DNA of 64,000 nt from CANJBX01 sp035556735 (GCA_035556735.1 DATMFF010000013.1:62001-126000), one strand, 5' to 3'. Positions 18,394 through 26,439 are shown, counted from the first letter of the stretch. Numbers and translations are program-made. Notes: generated by a model from the sequence alone, not told the origin.

Positions 18394-19032
18394 CTATCCG
18401 GCCTTCGCCGCTGCCGACTGCTCCGCATAGGCCTTGTCCTTGGCCTCCGCGCGCTTGGCCGCAGGCCGCTCCGCGATGCGCGCGACGTAGGGGGCGAACT
18501 GCGGCCGCTCGGGCATCAGCTTGAACATGGTTGCCCAGCGGATGCTGGAGCCGATGACCACGTCGGCGGCGGTGAACTGCTCGCCAAGGAGGTAAGGTCC
18601 GCGTTCGACGGCCTGCGCGAGGATGTCGGCCACCGTATCGAGATCGCGCCAGCCGAGCGTGCCGGCGCGCGGCGTTTCCTTGCGGGGATAGGCGCGGTCG
18701 ATCATCGCCGGCTCGATGCAGCTCGGGGAGAAGAACATCCATTTCAGATACGCGCCGCGGCGCGGATCGCCCACCGGGACATTGAGTTTCGCCTGGGGGA
18801 ACTCGTCGGCGAGATAGGTGCAGATCGCCGCCACCTCGGTCACGACGGCATCACCGTGCCTGAGCGCGGGCACCTTCCCCATCGGATTGATCGCCAGATA
18901 GTCGGGCTTGAGCTGATCGCCGTTGTTGAGATTGAGCAGGTGCAGGTCGTAGGGCTGGCCCAGTTCCTCCAGCATCCACAGCGTGACCGATGACCGGGAC
19001 GGCGAGGCGTGAAACAGCGTGAGCTGGGCCAT
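18394..19032 (-). CDS. Glutathione S-transferase family protein
   Basis: A 212-residue GST. The N-terminal thioredoxin-like domain (about 1-80) begins LTLFHASPSRSSVTLWMLEELG, where the serine pair near residues 11-15 is the likely glutathione-activating position. NPMGKVPAL and the VTEVAAICTYLAD glutathione-binding helix follow. The helical C-terminal domain (about 88-200) contains GEQFTAADVVIGS, the conserved N-capping box. The enzyme would conjugate or reduce electrophiles with glutathione; its substrate is unknown. It is transcribed alone, divergent from the small secreted-protein gene. Confidence 0.92.
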   Translation of the reverse strand: MAQLTLFHASPSRSSVTLWMLEELGQPYDLHLLNLNNGDQLKPDYLAINPMGKVPALRHGDAVVTEVAAICTYLADEFPQAKLNVPVGDPRRGAYLKWMFFSPSCIEPAMIDRAYPRKETPRAGTLGWRDLDTVADILAQAVERGPYLLGEQFTAADVVIGSSIRWATMFKLMPERPQFAPYVARIAERPAAKRAEAKDKAYAEQSAAAKAG

Positions 19033-19190
19033 GGAAGGTTCCTGTTTGCGACGGGCCTACGGTCTTGCCGCGCAAATGCGACCAAGAAAAGTCATCGGGC
19101 CGGGGTCGCGACCCGTGCTATGCGGCTGCCGATGCTCGGCGCGGTGCGGTCGCCGACCGCCGCAGCCGAATCGACAGAAGGGGAATGACA

Positions 19191-19457
19191 ATGACCAAGC
19201 TCTCGATTCTCGCGATCGCCGCCGGCGCAGTCGCCTTGACCGCGGCGGCCGGCACGCCGGCCGAGGCCGTCGTCTACTGCAAGACCGTTGGCGTGCCGAA
19301 AGGCTGCGTGATGCGCCCGGCGGCGCCGGCGGCGCGCGTCGTCTATTGCACGGGCCCGGGCGTGCCCGTGGGCTGCGTGGCCCGGCCCGCCGGCCGCGCG
19401 GCCGTGAGTGTCGGTGTCAATCGCGGTGGTCCGGTCAACCGCGCCGGCGTGCGCTGA
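19191..19457 (+). CDS. Small secreted protein with duplicated cysteine motif
   Basis: An 88-residue exported protein. A signal peptide occupies residues 1-26 (MTKLSILAIAAGAVALTAAA, ending PAEA). The mature part holds two copies of a 17-residue motif: VVYCKTVGVPKGCVMRP (27-43) and VVYCTGPGVPVGCVARP (50-66). Each has a Cys pair 9 residues apart, suggesting two small disulfide loops. ATG 19191 is chosen over ATG 19185 because the GAAGGGG tract gives normal spacing. A terminator follows 28 bp after the stop. Similar short periplasmic proteins occur in Bradyrhizobium relatives; function unknown. Confidence 0.75.
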   Translation: MTKLSILAIAAGAVALTAAAGTPAEAVVYCKTVGVPKGCVMRPAAPAARVVYCTGPGVPVGCVARPAGRAAVSVGVNRGGPVNRAGVR

Positions 19458-19484
19458 CGCGGCAGCGCTTAAAGCACGGGGGGG

Positions 19485-19521
19485 AGCCCGCCCTGGGAAC
19501 GCTGCCCCGGGGCGGGCTTTG
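19485..19521 (+). terminator. Rho-independent terminator of the small secreted-protein gene
   Basis: Stem AGCCCGCC (19485-19492) and GGCGGGCT (19511-19518), with CCTGGG/CCCCGG pairing further inside, then TTTG. Confidence 0.8.
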
Positions 19522-19539
19522 TCTTGCTTGGCCCTTGTC

Positions 19540-19665
19540 TTACTCCGCCGGTTGCTGCGGCCGCCCGGGCCTGCTGCACTGGAAGTCCGCCCAGGCCAGG
19601 GCGCCGGCGAACAGGATGAAGCCCGCCAGAATCGCGGCGAGCACGACGATCGTTTCTGTCGGCAT
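19540..19665 (-). CDS. 41-residue single-pass membrane protein
   Basis: A short ORF starting MPTETIVVLAAILAGFILFAG. One transmembrane helix (about 5-26) is followed by a polar tail with a single cysteine (DFQCSRPGRPQQPAE). AAGGAG lies 8 bases before the ATG, which is good support for translation. It lies between the terminator of one gene and the start of the divergent DTW gene, on the opposite strand to both. No family is recognised beyond a general resemblance to small alphaproteobacterial membrane proteins. Confidence 0.6.
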   Translation of the reverse strand: MPTETIVVLAAILAGFILFAGALAWADFQCSRPGRPQQPAE

Positions 19666-19775
19666 TGGTGCGTCTCCTTCGAGGCGCACGCTAGGTCCGG
19701 CACCGCGGGCTACCTTTGATCTCGATCAAGCAAGCCTCGCGTGCCTTTGGCGGAGGCAGCACGTATAAGCGGCGG

Positions 19776-20495
19776 ATGACGATTGAAGCGCCCGCCGACC
19801 TGTCCGCCGAATGTCCGCACTGCCGCAAGCCGCCGGCGCTGTGCGTGTGCGACGGTGTCGCGCCCGTCGACAACCATATCGAGGTGCTGATCCTGCAGCA
19901 TCCGCAGGAACAGGACCGTGCGCTCGGCACCGCGCGGCTGACCGCGCTGCAGCTCAAGAGCGCGCAGCTCAAGGTCGGGTTGTCGTGGCCGAACCTCGGC
20001 AAGATCCTCGGCCGGCCGGTCGACCCGCAACGCTGGGCGGTGCTCTATCTCGGCTCGACCAGCGCGGCCGAGATCGCACCGGAGCGCGAGCTCGTGCTGG
20101 TCGACCGCAAGGGCGCGCCCGAGCGCAACCAGGACGCGGCGCTGCGCGAGATCGAGGGCATCGTCCTGCTCGACGGGACGTGGAGCCAGGCCAAGGCGCT
20201 GTGGTGGCGCAATCCGTGGATGCTCAAGTGCCGCCGCATCGTGCTCAATCCGCGCGAGCCCTCGCGCTACGGCAAGGTGCGGCGCGAGCCGCGGCGCGAT
20301 GCACTCTCCACCATTGAATCCGCCGCACTCCTGCTGAGCCGGCTCGAGCATCGCCCGGAGATCGAGAGCGCGCTGACCGACACGTTCGAGCGCATGCTGG
20401 CGCGCGTGCGGGCCAGCGGCCAGACGTTCGCGCGGCCGGCCGGCCGCCGCGGCGGGTCACGCCGCCGTGACGGCAGGCACCGCCGGCGTGCCTAG
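19776..20495 (+). CDS. DTW domain protein, probable tRNA-uridine aminocarboxypropyltransferase
   Basis: A 239-residue member of the DTW/TapT family, which makes acp3U in the tRNA variable loop from S-adenosylmethionine. The N-terminal cysteine cluster C13-x2-C16-x6-C23-x-C25 (CPHCRKPPALCVC) is typical. ILQHPQEQDRALGTARL is the family's HPxE segment, and LLDGTWSQAKALWW (131-144) carries the DTW-type motif as DGTW. The C-terminal ~30 residues are arginine/glycine-rich, suiting RNA contact (inference). The start at 19776 fits the conserved N-terminus; an extension to 19716 is in frame but unsupported. Confidence 0.88.
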   Translation: MTIEAPADLSAECPHCRKPPALCVCDGVAPVDNHIEVLILQHPQEQDRALGTARLTALQLKSAQLKVGLSWPNLGKILGRPVDPQRWAVLYLGSTSAAEIAPERELVLVDRKGAPERNQDAALREIEGIVLLDGTWSQAKALWWRNPWMLKCRRIVLNPREPSRYGKVRREPRRDALSTIESAALLLSRLEHRPEIESALTDTFERMLARVRASGQTFARPAGRRGGSRRRDGRHRRRA

Positions 20496-20607
20496 CGCGT
20501 GAGTGGGATGCACTAGCGATTTCGTGACCGGACCTCGCGCGAGCGGCCGTAACCCCTGATCCGGCGACGCCGAAAGACAGGCATCCGCAACTGTCTCGTC
20601 GGCTCTC

Positions 20608-21309
20608 ATGATCCCCACCCTGCTCCTCGCGTTTGCTGCCGGCGTGCTGACGATCGCAGCGCCCTGCACGTTGCCCGTCCTCCCCGTTCTGGTCGGCACC
20701 TCGCTCGGACAGACCAGTCGGCTGCGCCCGCTCTTCATCGCGCTCGGCTTCGTTGCATCCTTCGCGGCGGCGACGCTGCTGTTCAGCGCCATCACCGATG
20801 TCGTCGGGCTCGACCAGAATTCCGTGCGCACCTTTGCCGCCGCGCTGTTGCTGGGGTTTGGCGCAGCATTGCTGTGGCCGGCCCCGTTCGAGCGCGTGGC
20901 CGCACGCGCGGTGGCGCCACTCGCAGGACGTATCGCCGGCCGCTTCGGCGGCGGCGGCGCGGGTAAAGGATTCATGCTGGGAACGACACTCGGGCTCGTG
21001 TGGACGCCATGCGCCGGACCGGTGCTCGGCTCGATCCTCACCGTCATCGCCACGTCCCCCGACGCGGCACACGCACGCACCTTGCTGGTCGTCTATGCGG
21101 TGGGCGCCGCATTGCCGCTGCTGGCCTTGGCCTATGGCGGACAGGCAGTCAGCCGGCGTCTGCGCCGCGCCGGGCGCGTGGCGCGGCCGCTCCAGCAGGC
21201 GTTCGGGATCGCCGTGATCGTCTTCGCTGTGGCGACCTACTTCCAATACGACGTCGAACTCACGCTTTGGCTGGGGCGCTTTTATCCGAACGGCCAGATC
21301 GGCCTTTAA
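20608..21309 (+). CDS. CcdA-like thiol-disulfide transporter (DsbD transmembrane domain)
   Basis: A 233-residue membrane protein with about six hydrophobic helices. The paired functional cysteines are in APCTLPVLPVLVG (C20) and VWTPCAGPVLGS (C135), on two helices related by internal duplication. These carry reducing equivalents from cytoplasmic thioredoxin across the inner membrane to periplasmic partners. The next gene, 13 bp on, encodes an exported thioredoxin-like protein, which is the obvious acceptor. Together they form a compact electron-transfer pair for periplasmic disulfide reduction or cytochrome c maturation. Confidence 0.92.
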   Translation: MIPTLLLAFAAGVLTIAAPCTLPVLPVLVGTSLGQTSRLRPLFIALGFVASFAAATLLFSAITDVVGLDQNSVRTFAAALLLGFGAALLWPAPFERVAARAVAPLAGRIAGRFGGGGAGKGFMLGTTLGLVWTPCAGPVLGSILTVIATSPDAAHARTLLVVYAVGAALPLLALAYGGQAVSRRLRRAGRVARPLQQAFGIAVIVFAVATYFQYDVELTLWLGRFYPNGQIGL

Positions 21310-21322
21310 GCAGGAGGTTTCC

Positions 21323-21871
21323 ATGCACAGACGTTCGATCATCCTGGCGGCCGCCGCGGCGCTCGCCGCCGGCGCATCGGCCGCTCTTGTTCCAGCCGAT
21401 GCGGCCGGACCGCTGCAGGTCGCCGTTGCGGACGGCAAGGCTCCAGGCTTTGTCGGCATCACCCGGTGGCTCAACTCGGAGCCGCTGACGCTCGAAGACC
21501 TGCGCGGCAAGGTCGTGATGGTGACCTTCTGGACCTATGGCTGCTACAACTGCGTCAACACGCTGCCGCACGTCACGCAGCTCTACGAAAAATACAAGGA
21601 CCAAGGATTCGTGGTCGTGGGCGTCCACACGCCGGAGTTTCCATTCGAGCGGTCAACCGCGAACGTCGCAACGGCGATCAAGCGGCACGGCATCACGTTC
21701 CCGGTGGCGCAGGACAACGACTATGCCACCTGGAAGACCTACGGCAACCGCTACTGGCCGGCGCAATACATCATCGACAAGAGCGGCAGGATCGTATTCA
21801 CCCACGCCGGCGAAGGCGACTACGACACGATCGAGCGGACGGTGCAGCGCCTGCTCGGGGCGACGACCTGA
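21323..21871 (+). CDS. Periplasmic thioredoxin-like (TlpA/redoxin) protein
   Basis: A 182-residue exported thioredoxin-fold protein. A signal peptide of about 27 residues (MHRRSIILAAAAALAAGASA onward) is followed by a redoxin domain. The active site is C74-Y-N-C77 in FWTYGCYNCVN, and the cis-proline strand is RYWPAQYIIDKSG. AGGAGG precedes the ATG. It resembles the thioredoxin domain of DipZ/TlpA-like proteins and most likely receives electrons from the CcdA-like protein encoded 13 bp upstream. The acceptor is unknown; apocytochrome c or oxidised envelope proteins are candidates. Confidence 0.9.
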   Translation: MHRRSIILAAAAALAAGASAALVPADAAGPLQVAVADGKAPGFVGITRWLNSEPLTLEDLRGKVVMVTFWTYGCYNCVNTLPHVTQLYEKYKDQGFVVVGVHTPEFPFERSTANVATAIKRHGITFPVAQDNDYATWKTYGNRYWPAQYIIDKSGRIVFTHAGEGDYDTIERTVQRLLGATT

Positions 21872-21919
21872 CCCGGCTTGTCGGCGCGGCCGGGCGCAGA
21901 CCGGATCCTCGCGTCACAC

Positions 21920-22627
21920 TCACACCCCGAGCTGCGTCGCGAGATCCTCGACGCTCGCGGCGCGCATGTCGACGGCCGATGTCGGCTGCTTGGCGCCCTT
22001 GCCCGGCCCCTGCTCGTCCGGCCGTCCGATGAAGGCGGTGCGCAGCCCGCATGCGGCCGCCGCCGCGAGGTCGTTGGGATGCGCGGCCACCATCATGCAC
22101 GCGTCCGGCGGCAGGTCGAGCGCCTCGCAGGCCGACAGATAGACCCGCGGCTTCGGCTTGAAATCGCCGGCGATCTCCGAGCCGAGGATCGCGTCCCACG
22201 GCATGTCGTTGCGCCGTGCCAGCGCCACCATCAGCGAGATGTTGCCGTTGGAGACGGGGGCGATCGCGTATTTGCGCTTGAGCCGGTGCAGGCCCGGCGA
22301 GGTGTCCGGCCAGGCATCGAGACGATGCCAGGCGAGGTTGAGCCGCTGCGCGTCCGCCTCCGCCAGTCCCGTCACGCCGAAACGCGGAAGGATCTGCTCA
22401 AGGTTGTGCCGGTGCAGCACGTCGAGCTTGCAAAAGGGAATGCGCCCCGCCCGCACCTCCTCCATGGCCGGCTGATATTCGGCGCGCCAGGCGTCGGCGA
22501 AAGCCGGCCAATCGAGCGCGTAGCCGAGCGGCCCGAGGATGGCCTGTGCCTCGCGCGCAATGCTGGTGCGCCAGTCCACCAGTGTGCCGAACACGTCAAA
22601 GAACAGGGCCTTCACGGAATCTCGCAT
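21920..22627 (-). CDS. Haloacid dehalogenase, type II (L-2-haloacid dehalogenase-like)
   Basis: A 235-residue HAD protein close to L-2-haloacid dehalogenases. Motif I reads FFDVFGTLVDWR with the nucleophile D11; in dehalogenases the second Asp is replaced, as here by F13. Motif II is PVSNGN, the lysine is in DFKPKPRVYLSA, and MMVAAHPNDLAAAAACGLRTAFIGRP matches the family's MVAAHxxDLxAAxxxGxxTA signature. The enzyme would hydrolyse 2-haloacids to hydroxy acids. It is a single gene, convergent with the thioredoxin gene. Confidence 0.9.
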   Translation of the reverse strand: MRDSVKALFFDVFGTLVDWRTSIAREAQAILGPLGYALDWPAFADAWRAEYQPAMEEVRAGRIPFCKLDVLHRHNLEQILPRFGVTGLAEADAQRLNLAWHRLDAWPDTSPGLHRLKRKYAIAPVSNGNISLMVALARRNDMPWDAILGSEIAGDFKPKPRVYLSACEALDLPPDACMMVAAHPNDLAAAAACGLRTAFIGRPDEQGPGKGAKQPTSAVDMRAASVEDLATQLGV

Positions 22628-22714
22628 GGAATGTGTCCGGGATTTGGGTTGCGGGCGGCGGCAGGGTCGTCACGATAGCGCAGGTTACAGGCAGCGGAAA
22701 TGATGGAGCCCTTG

Positions 22715-23107
22715 ATGGCGCGAATGACGGCCAAGGAACTCACCGAAATGAGCATGAAGCACGGCATGCTGGCCAAGCAGCTCTATGTCGTGTTCACCAC
22801 GCCAACGAACGGGCTCGACCCCGTGCTCGAAAACATCCAGGACCATCTCGCCTATCAGATCGATTTGGAACGCCGCGGGATCATGTTCGCTGCCGGACCG
22901 AACTGGACCGACGACGGCGAGAATTGGGAGGGCGACGGCATGGTGGTGATCCGTGCCGCCTCCCTCGCCGAGGCGCGCGAGATCGCGGCGCAGGACCCGA
23001 TGCACGCGCGCGGCGCGCGCAGCTTCAGGGTGCGGCCGTGGATGATCAATGAGGGGACGGTGCGGGTGCGGCTCGACTATTCCACCGGTCGCTTCCACCT
23101 CGAGTGA
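22715..23107 (+). CDS. YciI-like family protein
   Basis: A 130-residue protein of the YCII/dimeric alpha-beta barrel superfamily. It has a KQLYVVFTTPTNG strand, DHLAYQIDLERRGIMFAAGPNW with the histidine characteristic of YciI proteins, and MVVIRAASLAEAREIAAQDPMHARG, the conserved helix ending in an Asp-Pro. These are presumed small-molecule enzymes of unknown chemistry. Three in-frame ATGs compete (22700, 22703 frame-shifted, 22715); 22715 has GGAG 6 bases upstream. It is transcribed alone, divergent from the dehalogenase. Confidence 0.82.
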   Translation: MARMTAKELTEMSMKHGMLAKQLYVVFTTPTNGLDPVLENIQDHLAYQIDLERRGIMFAAGPNWTDDGENWEGDGMVVIRAASLAEAREIAAQDPMHARGARSFRVRPWMINEGTVRVRLDYSTGRFHLE

Positions 23108-23342
23108 GCGTCCGCAGGGCCCTCCTTGGCCATCCGCCGCAGCCGGCCTTTACGTTAATGGCCGGAACCCGGCACCACCGCCCTTGTGCGGGCACGCTGG
23201 GCGGGCAGAATGTTGTTTGCTATCGTCGTGGCGGGGTTGGGACAAGTCATCCACAGCGCCCGTGGCAGCCGCCGCGGGTCCGGTGCAGCAAACAAGACCA
23301 ACCAATCCCAAAGCGTGCCGCGTGAACGGGGGGCGGCCTGGT

Positions 23343-24176
23343 ATGCGTTGGGTTCTGTGTTGCGTTTGTGCGTGCGTGGGTCTTGCGATCAGTCCTGAGG
23401 GCGCGCGGTCGGAAACGCCGGCCGCCGCTGCAGTGACCGCCCATCCATCGTCCCCGTCGGAGCAGTCGCCGCCGCCGGAGCGCGTGCCGCTGCCGCGCCT
23501 GCGGCCCGCGTCCGCCCCGCCCGCCATCGTGCGCCTCTCCACGCGCGAGGTCTGCGAGACGCTCGCGGCGTCGGCCGCCAAGTATCGCCTGCCGATCGCG
23601 TTCTTCGGCAACCTCATCTACAAGGAAAGCAGCCTGCGCTCGAACGTGGTCAGCCGCGCCGGCGCGCGCGGCATCGCCCAGTTCATGCCGAGGACGCAGC
23701 GCCTCGTCGGCCTGAAGAACCCGTTCAACCCGCGCGAGGCGCTGCCGGCATCGGCCAAGTTCCTCAATATCCTGCTGCACCGCTTCGACAACAATTATGG
23801 GCTCGCGGCGGCTGCCTACAACGCCGGCCCGACGCGGGTGAGCCGCTGGCTCAAGCGCGGCAAATCGCTGCCGGGCGAAACCCGCAAGTATGTCGCGAAG
23901 ATCACCGGCAAGCCGGCCGAAGAGTGGCGCGGCGCGCGCGGCAACGACTTCGACACCGACCTGAGCAGCAACGTCCCGTGCGCGGAGCTGCGCGCCTTCG
24001 CCGAGCTCGAGACCAACCCCGCTTCGGCGCACAGCACGCGTCCGCGCAGGTTCGTGCTGCCGATGCCGCTGCCGCATCCGCACCGCGTGGCGACAGAGAC
24101 CGCAGGCGAAAGCACCGAGGCGCAGGCCCCGCTGCGGGTCAATATCGAGGTGACGGCGCCGCCGACGCGCGACTAG
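23343..24176 (+). CDS. Lytic transglycosylase (SLT domain)
   Basis: A 277-residue periplasmic murein-cleaving enzyme. A signal peptide rich in cysteines (MRWVLCCVCACVGLAISPEG) is followed by a proline-rich linker (about 25-65). The SLT domain then runs to about 205, with the catalytic glutamate E95 in IYKESSLRSN, the GIAQFMP motif and AAYNAGPTRV. The tail after ~210 is Pro/Ser-rich. It cleaves the glycan strand to form 1,6-anhydromuropeptides, products later processed by NagZ, which is also encoded in this window. The start is set by the signal peptide. Confidence 0.92.
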   Translation: MRWVLCCVCACVGLAISPEGARSETPAAAAVTAHPSSPSEQSPPPERVPLPRLRPASAPPAIVRLSTREVCETLAASAAKYRLPIAFFGNLIYKESSLRSNVVSRAGARGIAQFMPRTQRLVGLKNPFNPREALPASAKFLNILLHRFDNNYGLAAAAYNAGPTRVSRWLKRGKSLPGETRKYVAKITGKPAEEWRGARGNDFDTDLSSNVPCAELRAFAELETNPASAHSTRPRRFVLPMPLPHPHRVATETAGESTEAQAPLRVNIEVTAPPTRD

Positions 24177-24182
24177 TGTCCC

Positions 24183-24234
24183 GATTCCGAAGTTCGCAAG
24201 GCTGCGCGGCAGATCTGATGCGAACTCCGGAATC
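24183..24234. repeat. Inverted repeat, 16-bp arms
   Basis: GATTCCGAAGTTCGCA (24183-24198) and TGCGAACTCCGGAATC (24219-24234) are inverted with one mismatch and a 20-nt loop. The element sits between the transglycosylase stop and the transposase remnant. It lacks a T-run, so it may be an element end or a dispersed repeat rather than a terminator. Confidence 0.72.
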
Positions 24235-24505
24235 AAAAGGCACATTCGGGCGTGGGCACATTGATGCGCAGCCACAGCCCGATTGACGCCAGTTGGACGA
24301 ACGCCAAGCATATGGCGGCGGGCTTGTCGTAGCGCGTTGCCACTCGTCGCCAGCAACGACGCGATTGTACCAGGTCGTGTACGGACCGAAGTTCTCCGGC
24401 AGGTCACGTTGCGGTGCCCGGATCGCAGGACCCAGAAAGTGGCGTTGAGCCCGCGACGATCATTCATCCGTGGCATACCGCGCTGATCATCGGGTTCCTC
24501 TGCGC
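24233..24505 (-). pseudogene. IS5-family transposase remnant
   Basis: Decayed transposase on the minus strand. From high to low coordinates it reads RGMPRMNDRRGLNATFWVLRSG, then a one-base deletion near 24422 shifts frame to APQRDLPENFGPYTTWYNR. An internal deletion at about 24353 follows, and then the C-terminus WRRVATRYDKPAAICLAFVQ to a TGA at 24233. These three blocks match the beginning and end of IS5-group DDE transposases (DDRRVLNGIFWVLRSGAPWRDLPE ... RYDK), but the catalytic middle (about 170 residues expected) is gone. The remaining bases to 24588 are AT-richer and contain no gene. Confidence 0.88.
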
Positions 24506-24588
24506 AGAGGTTCAGCAGCGCCCTTTCGGTGGCTATTTTTCTAGCTTAAGCTTGAACGACCAGATGACCGGTTCCGCGGAGTTGAAAA

Positions 24589-25542
24589 ATGGCTTCGCCT
24601 AGTCGAATTGGTGCAATTCTGTGCGCTGCCACTTTGCTCACGACAACGCATGTGATGGCACAAGCGCTTCCTCCTAATTTGCCAACGAAAGAGCAATTGG
24701 CCAACGACAACAACCTTTTCATCACGTTGGCAAAGAAAGCACTGAAGTGGGAAGAGCCAACGGAGCCGGTCAGGATCGTTGGCCCGATCTATTTCGTGGG
24801 GACAAGGGGCCTCGGCGTATTTCTCTTCGCGACCGCCGAGGGGCACATCCTGATGAACACGGGCATGCCCTCGTCCGGACCGATGATCGTGGATTCAATC
24901 CGCAAGCTCGGTTTCAAGCCCGAAGACATCAAGATCATGATCAATGGCCACGCTCACGTCGATCATGCCGGCGCCTTTGCATTCATGAAGAAGCAGTTTG
25001 GACCTCAGTTGGCCGTTATGAGGGACGACGTCGCCGCGATGGAAAGCGGTGATCGCGACGACTTCAAGTACGGTAACGATTTGACCTATGAGGGGGTCAA
25101 GGTCGATCGCGTCCTGCGCGACGGCGACACTGTCAGGCTGGGCGACGTGCTGCTCACCGCCTATCACACGCCGGGACATACCCGCGGCGCCACAACTTGG
25201 ATCGCGAACTTGGCCGTCGACGGCAAGGCTTACCTCGTGGCGTTCCCGGACGGCGCCGGGTTCAACCCGGGCTACCGCGTCGCGAAGAATCCTTCGTACC
25301 CCGGGATCACCGAGGACTACCGTAACACGCATCACGCGCTCGAGATGATCAAGCCGGACATCTGGCTGGCGCAGCACAACGAATATTACGACCTTGAAGG
25401 CAAGCGGAAGCGGGCGGAGACGGAGGGCGTTAAGGCCTGGATCGATCCGGACGGCTACCGCCGCTTCATCGCGGGCAAGAAGCGCGCGTTCGAGGATCAG
25501 GTCGACGAGGAGCTTGGCGTGCCCAAGGCAGCGGCGAAATGA
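24589..25542 (+). CDS. Subclass B3 metallo-beta-lactamase family protein
   Basis: A 317-residue secreted metallo-hydrolase with a signal peptide of about 25 residues ending HVMAQA. The B3 zinc ligands are all visible: H121-A-H123-V-D125-H126, H197 in HTPGHTRG, and H263 in LAQHNEYYD. The fold and spacing fit enzymes that hydrolyse beta-lactam rings, but environmental B3 homologues include proteins with other substrates, so resistance is not shown. The first ~200 bp are visibly less GC-rich than neighbouring genes, and an IS5-family remnant lies just upstream, hinting at acquisition by transfer. Confidence 0.92.
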   Translation: MASPSRIGAILCAATLLTTTHVMAQALPPNLPTKEQLANDNNLFITLAKKALKWEEPTEPVRIVGPIYFVGTRGLGVFLFATAEGHILMNTGMPSSGPMIVDSIRKLGFKPEDIKIMINGHAHVDHAGAFAFMKKQFGPQLAVMRDDVAAMESGDRDDFKYGNDLTYEGVKVDRVLRDGDTVRLGDVLLTAYHTPGHTRGATTWIANLAVDGKAYLVAFPDGAGFNPGYRVAKNPSYPGITEDYRNTHHALEMIKPDIWLAQHNEYYDLEGKRKRAETEGVKAWIDPDGYRRFIAGKKRAFEDQVDEELGVPKAAAK

Positions 25543-25688
25543 GGCAGGCGACGACGACGTTTCTCGCCCGTATGGCGCTCGCTTTTGCTCCGGTGGTCTG
25601 CGCTCAGGCGGGGGCGCTCCCGCAGGCCAGCCAGCCACGCCAGTCTCGTTTTGGTTCGGACATCCGCTTGAGGAACTCGCGGCAATAA
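25539..25688 (+). CDS. 49-aa signal-peptide-like ORF, possibly truncated gene
   Basis: The ATG overlaps the stop of the beta-lactamase-like gene (ATGA). The peptide begins with a secretion-signal-like stretch (TTTFLARMALAFAPVVCAQAGA) and continues for only ~25 polar residues (LPQASQPRQSRFGSDIR) before a TAA. The coupling suggests a real translated start, but the short mature part suggests the remainder of a larger exported protein was lost. No homology is recognised. Confidence 0.35.
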   Translation: MRQATTTFLARMALAFAPVVCAQAGALPQASQPRQSRFGSDIRLRNSRQ

Positions 25689-25725
25689 CGCCGCGAATTT
25701 TCTGAGCCAAGACACCGGCGCCGCG

Positions 25726-26439
25726 TCAGCGGGCCGGGTCCGCCAGCACCTGCTGCAGCAATGCCATCAGCGCTTCGGGCGCGGTGACGTTGGGGCTGTG
25801 GCTGGCGTCGAGCTCGTAGAGGCGCCACCCGGCTTCGCTGCGCGCGCGCGCCGCGAACTGCCCGAACGGACCCTTGTCGGCGTAGCGCGTGCACTGGATG
25901 TAGGTGCGCGGCAGCGTCAGCTCCGCCTGCAGGCCGAGCGGCTGCTCGAAGCACTTGAGCGACTGCGGCACGCGGTGCGCGTTGATCCAGGCGAGGTCTT
26001 CCGGCGAGGTGTCCGGCGGCGACGGATTCGGCGACACCCGCCAGCCGTCGCCGGCCTTGACGCTGTCGCGCATGCGCTGGCGCTGCTCGGCCGGGACGAG
26101 GTCGGCCAGGGCCTGGCCGTCCTTCGGCACGAACGCGTCGAGATAGATCAGCCGCGCGATGCGCTCGCGCGCGCGGTCCGCGACGCCCGTGGCGACCATG
26201 CCGCCGTAGCTGTGGCCGATCAGCACGACGTCGCGCAGGTCCTCGCAGGTGAGCACGCCGAGCACGTCCTGGATGTGCGTCTCGAGATCGTTGGACGGGC
26301 TCGCCAAATGCGCGCGCTCGCCCAATCCCGTGTAGCTCGGCGTGAAGAACTGGTGGCCGGCCGCCGCCATCAGCGGACGCACTTTCTTCCAGGCCCACGC
26401 CGAGGACCATGCCCCGTGGGCCAGCACGATTGTCGCCAA
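25726..26439 (-). CDS. Alpha/beta hydrolase
   Basis: A 237-residue cytoplasmic hydrolase. It begins MATIVLAHGAWSSAWAWKKV (oxyanion-hole HGAW). The nucleophile elbow is GHSYGGM (Ser77), a plausible Asp is in DKGPFGQF, and the catalytic His is in DASHSPNVTAPEAL. This architecture matches the salicylate-esterase/hydroxynitrile-lyase-like group, often called alpha/beta hydrolase fold-1 or MenH-like; the natural ester is unknown. It is divergent from the DoxX gene, 175 bp away. Confidence 0.88.
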   Translation of the reverse strand: MATIVLAHGAWSSAWAWKKVRPLMAAAGHQFFTPSYTGLGERAHLASPSNDLETHIQDVLGVLTCEDLRDVVLIGHSYGGMVATGVADRARERIARLIYLDAFVPKDGQALADLVPAEQRQRMRDSVKAGDGWRVSPNPSPPDTSPEDLAWINAHRVPQSLKCFEQPLGLQAELTLPRTYIQCTRYADKGPFGQFAARARSEAGWRLYELDASHSPNVTAPEALMALLQQVLADPAR

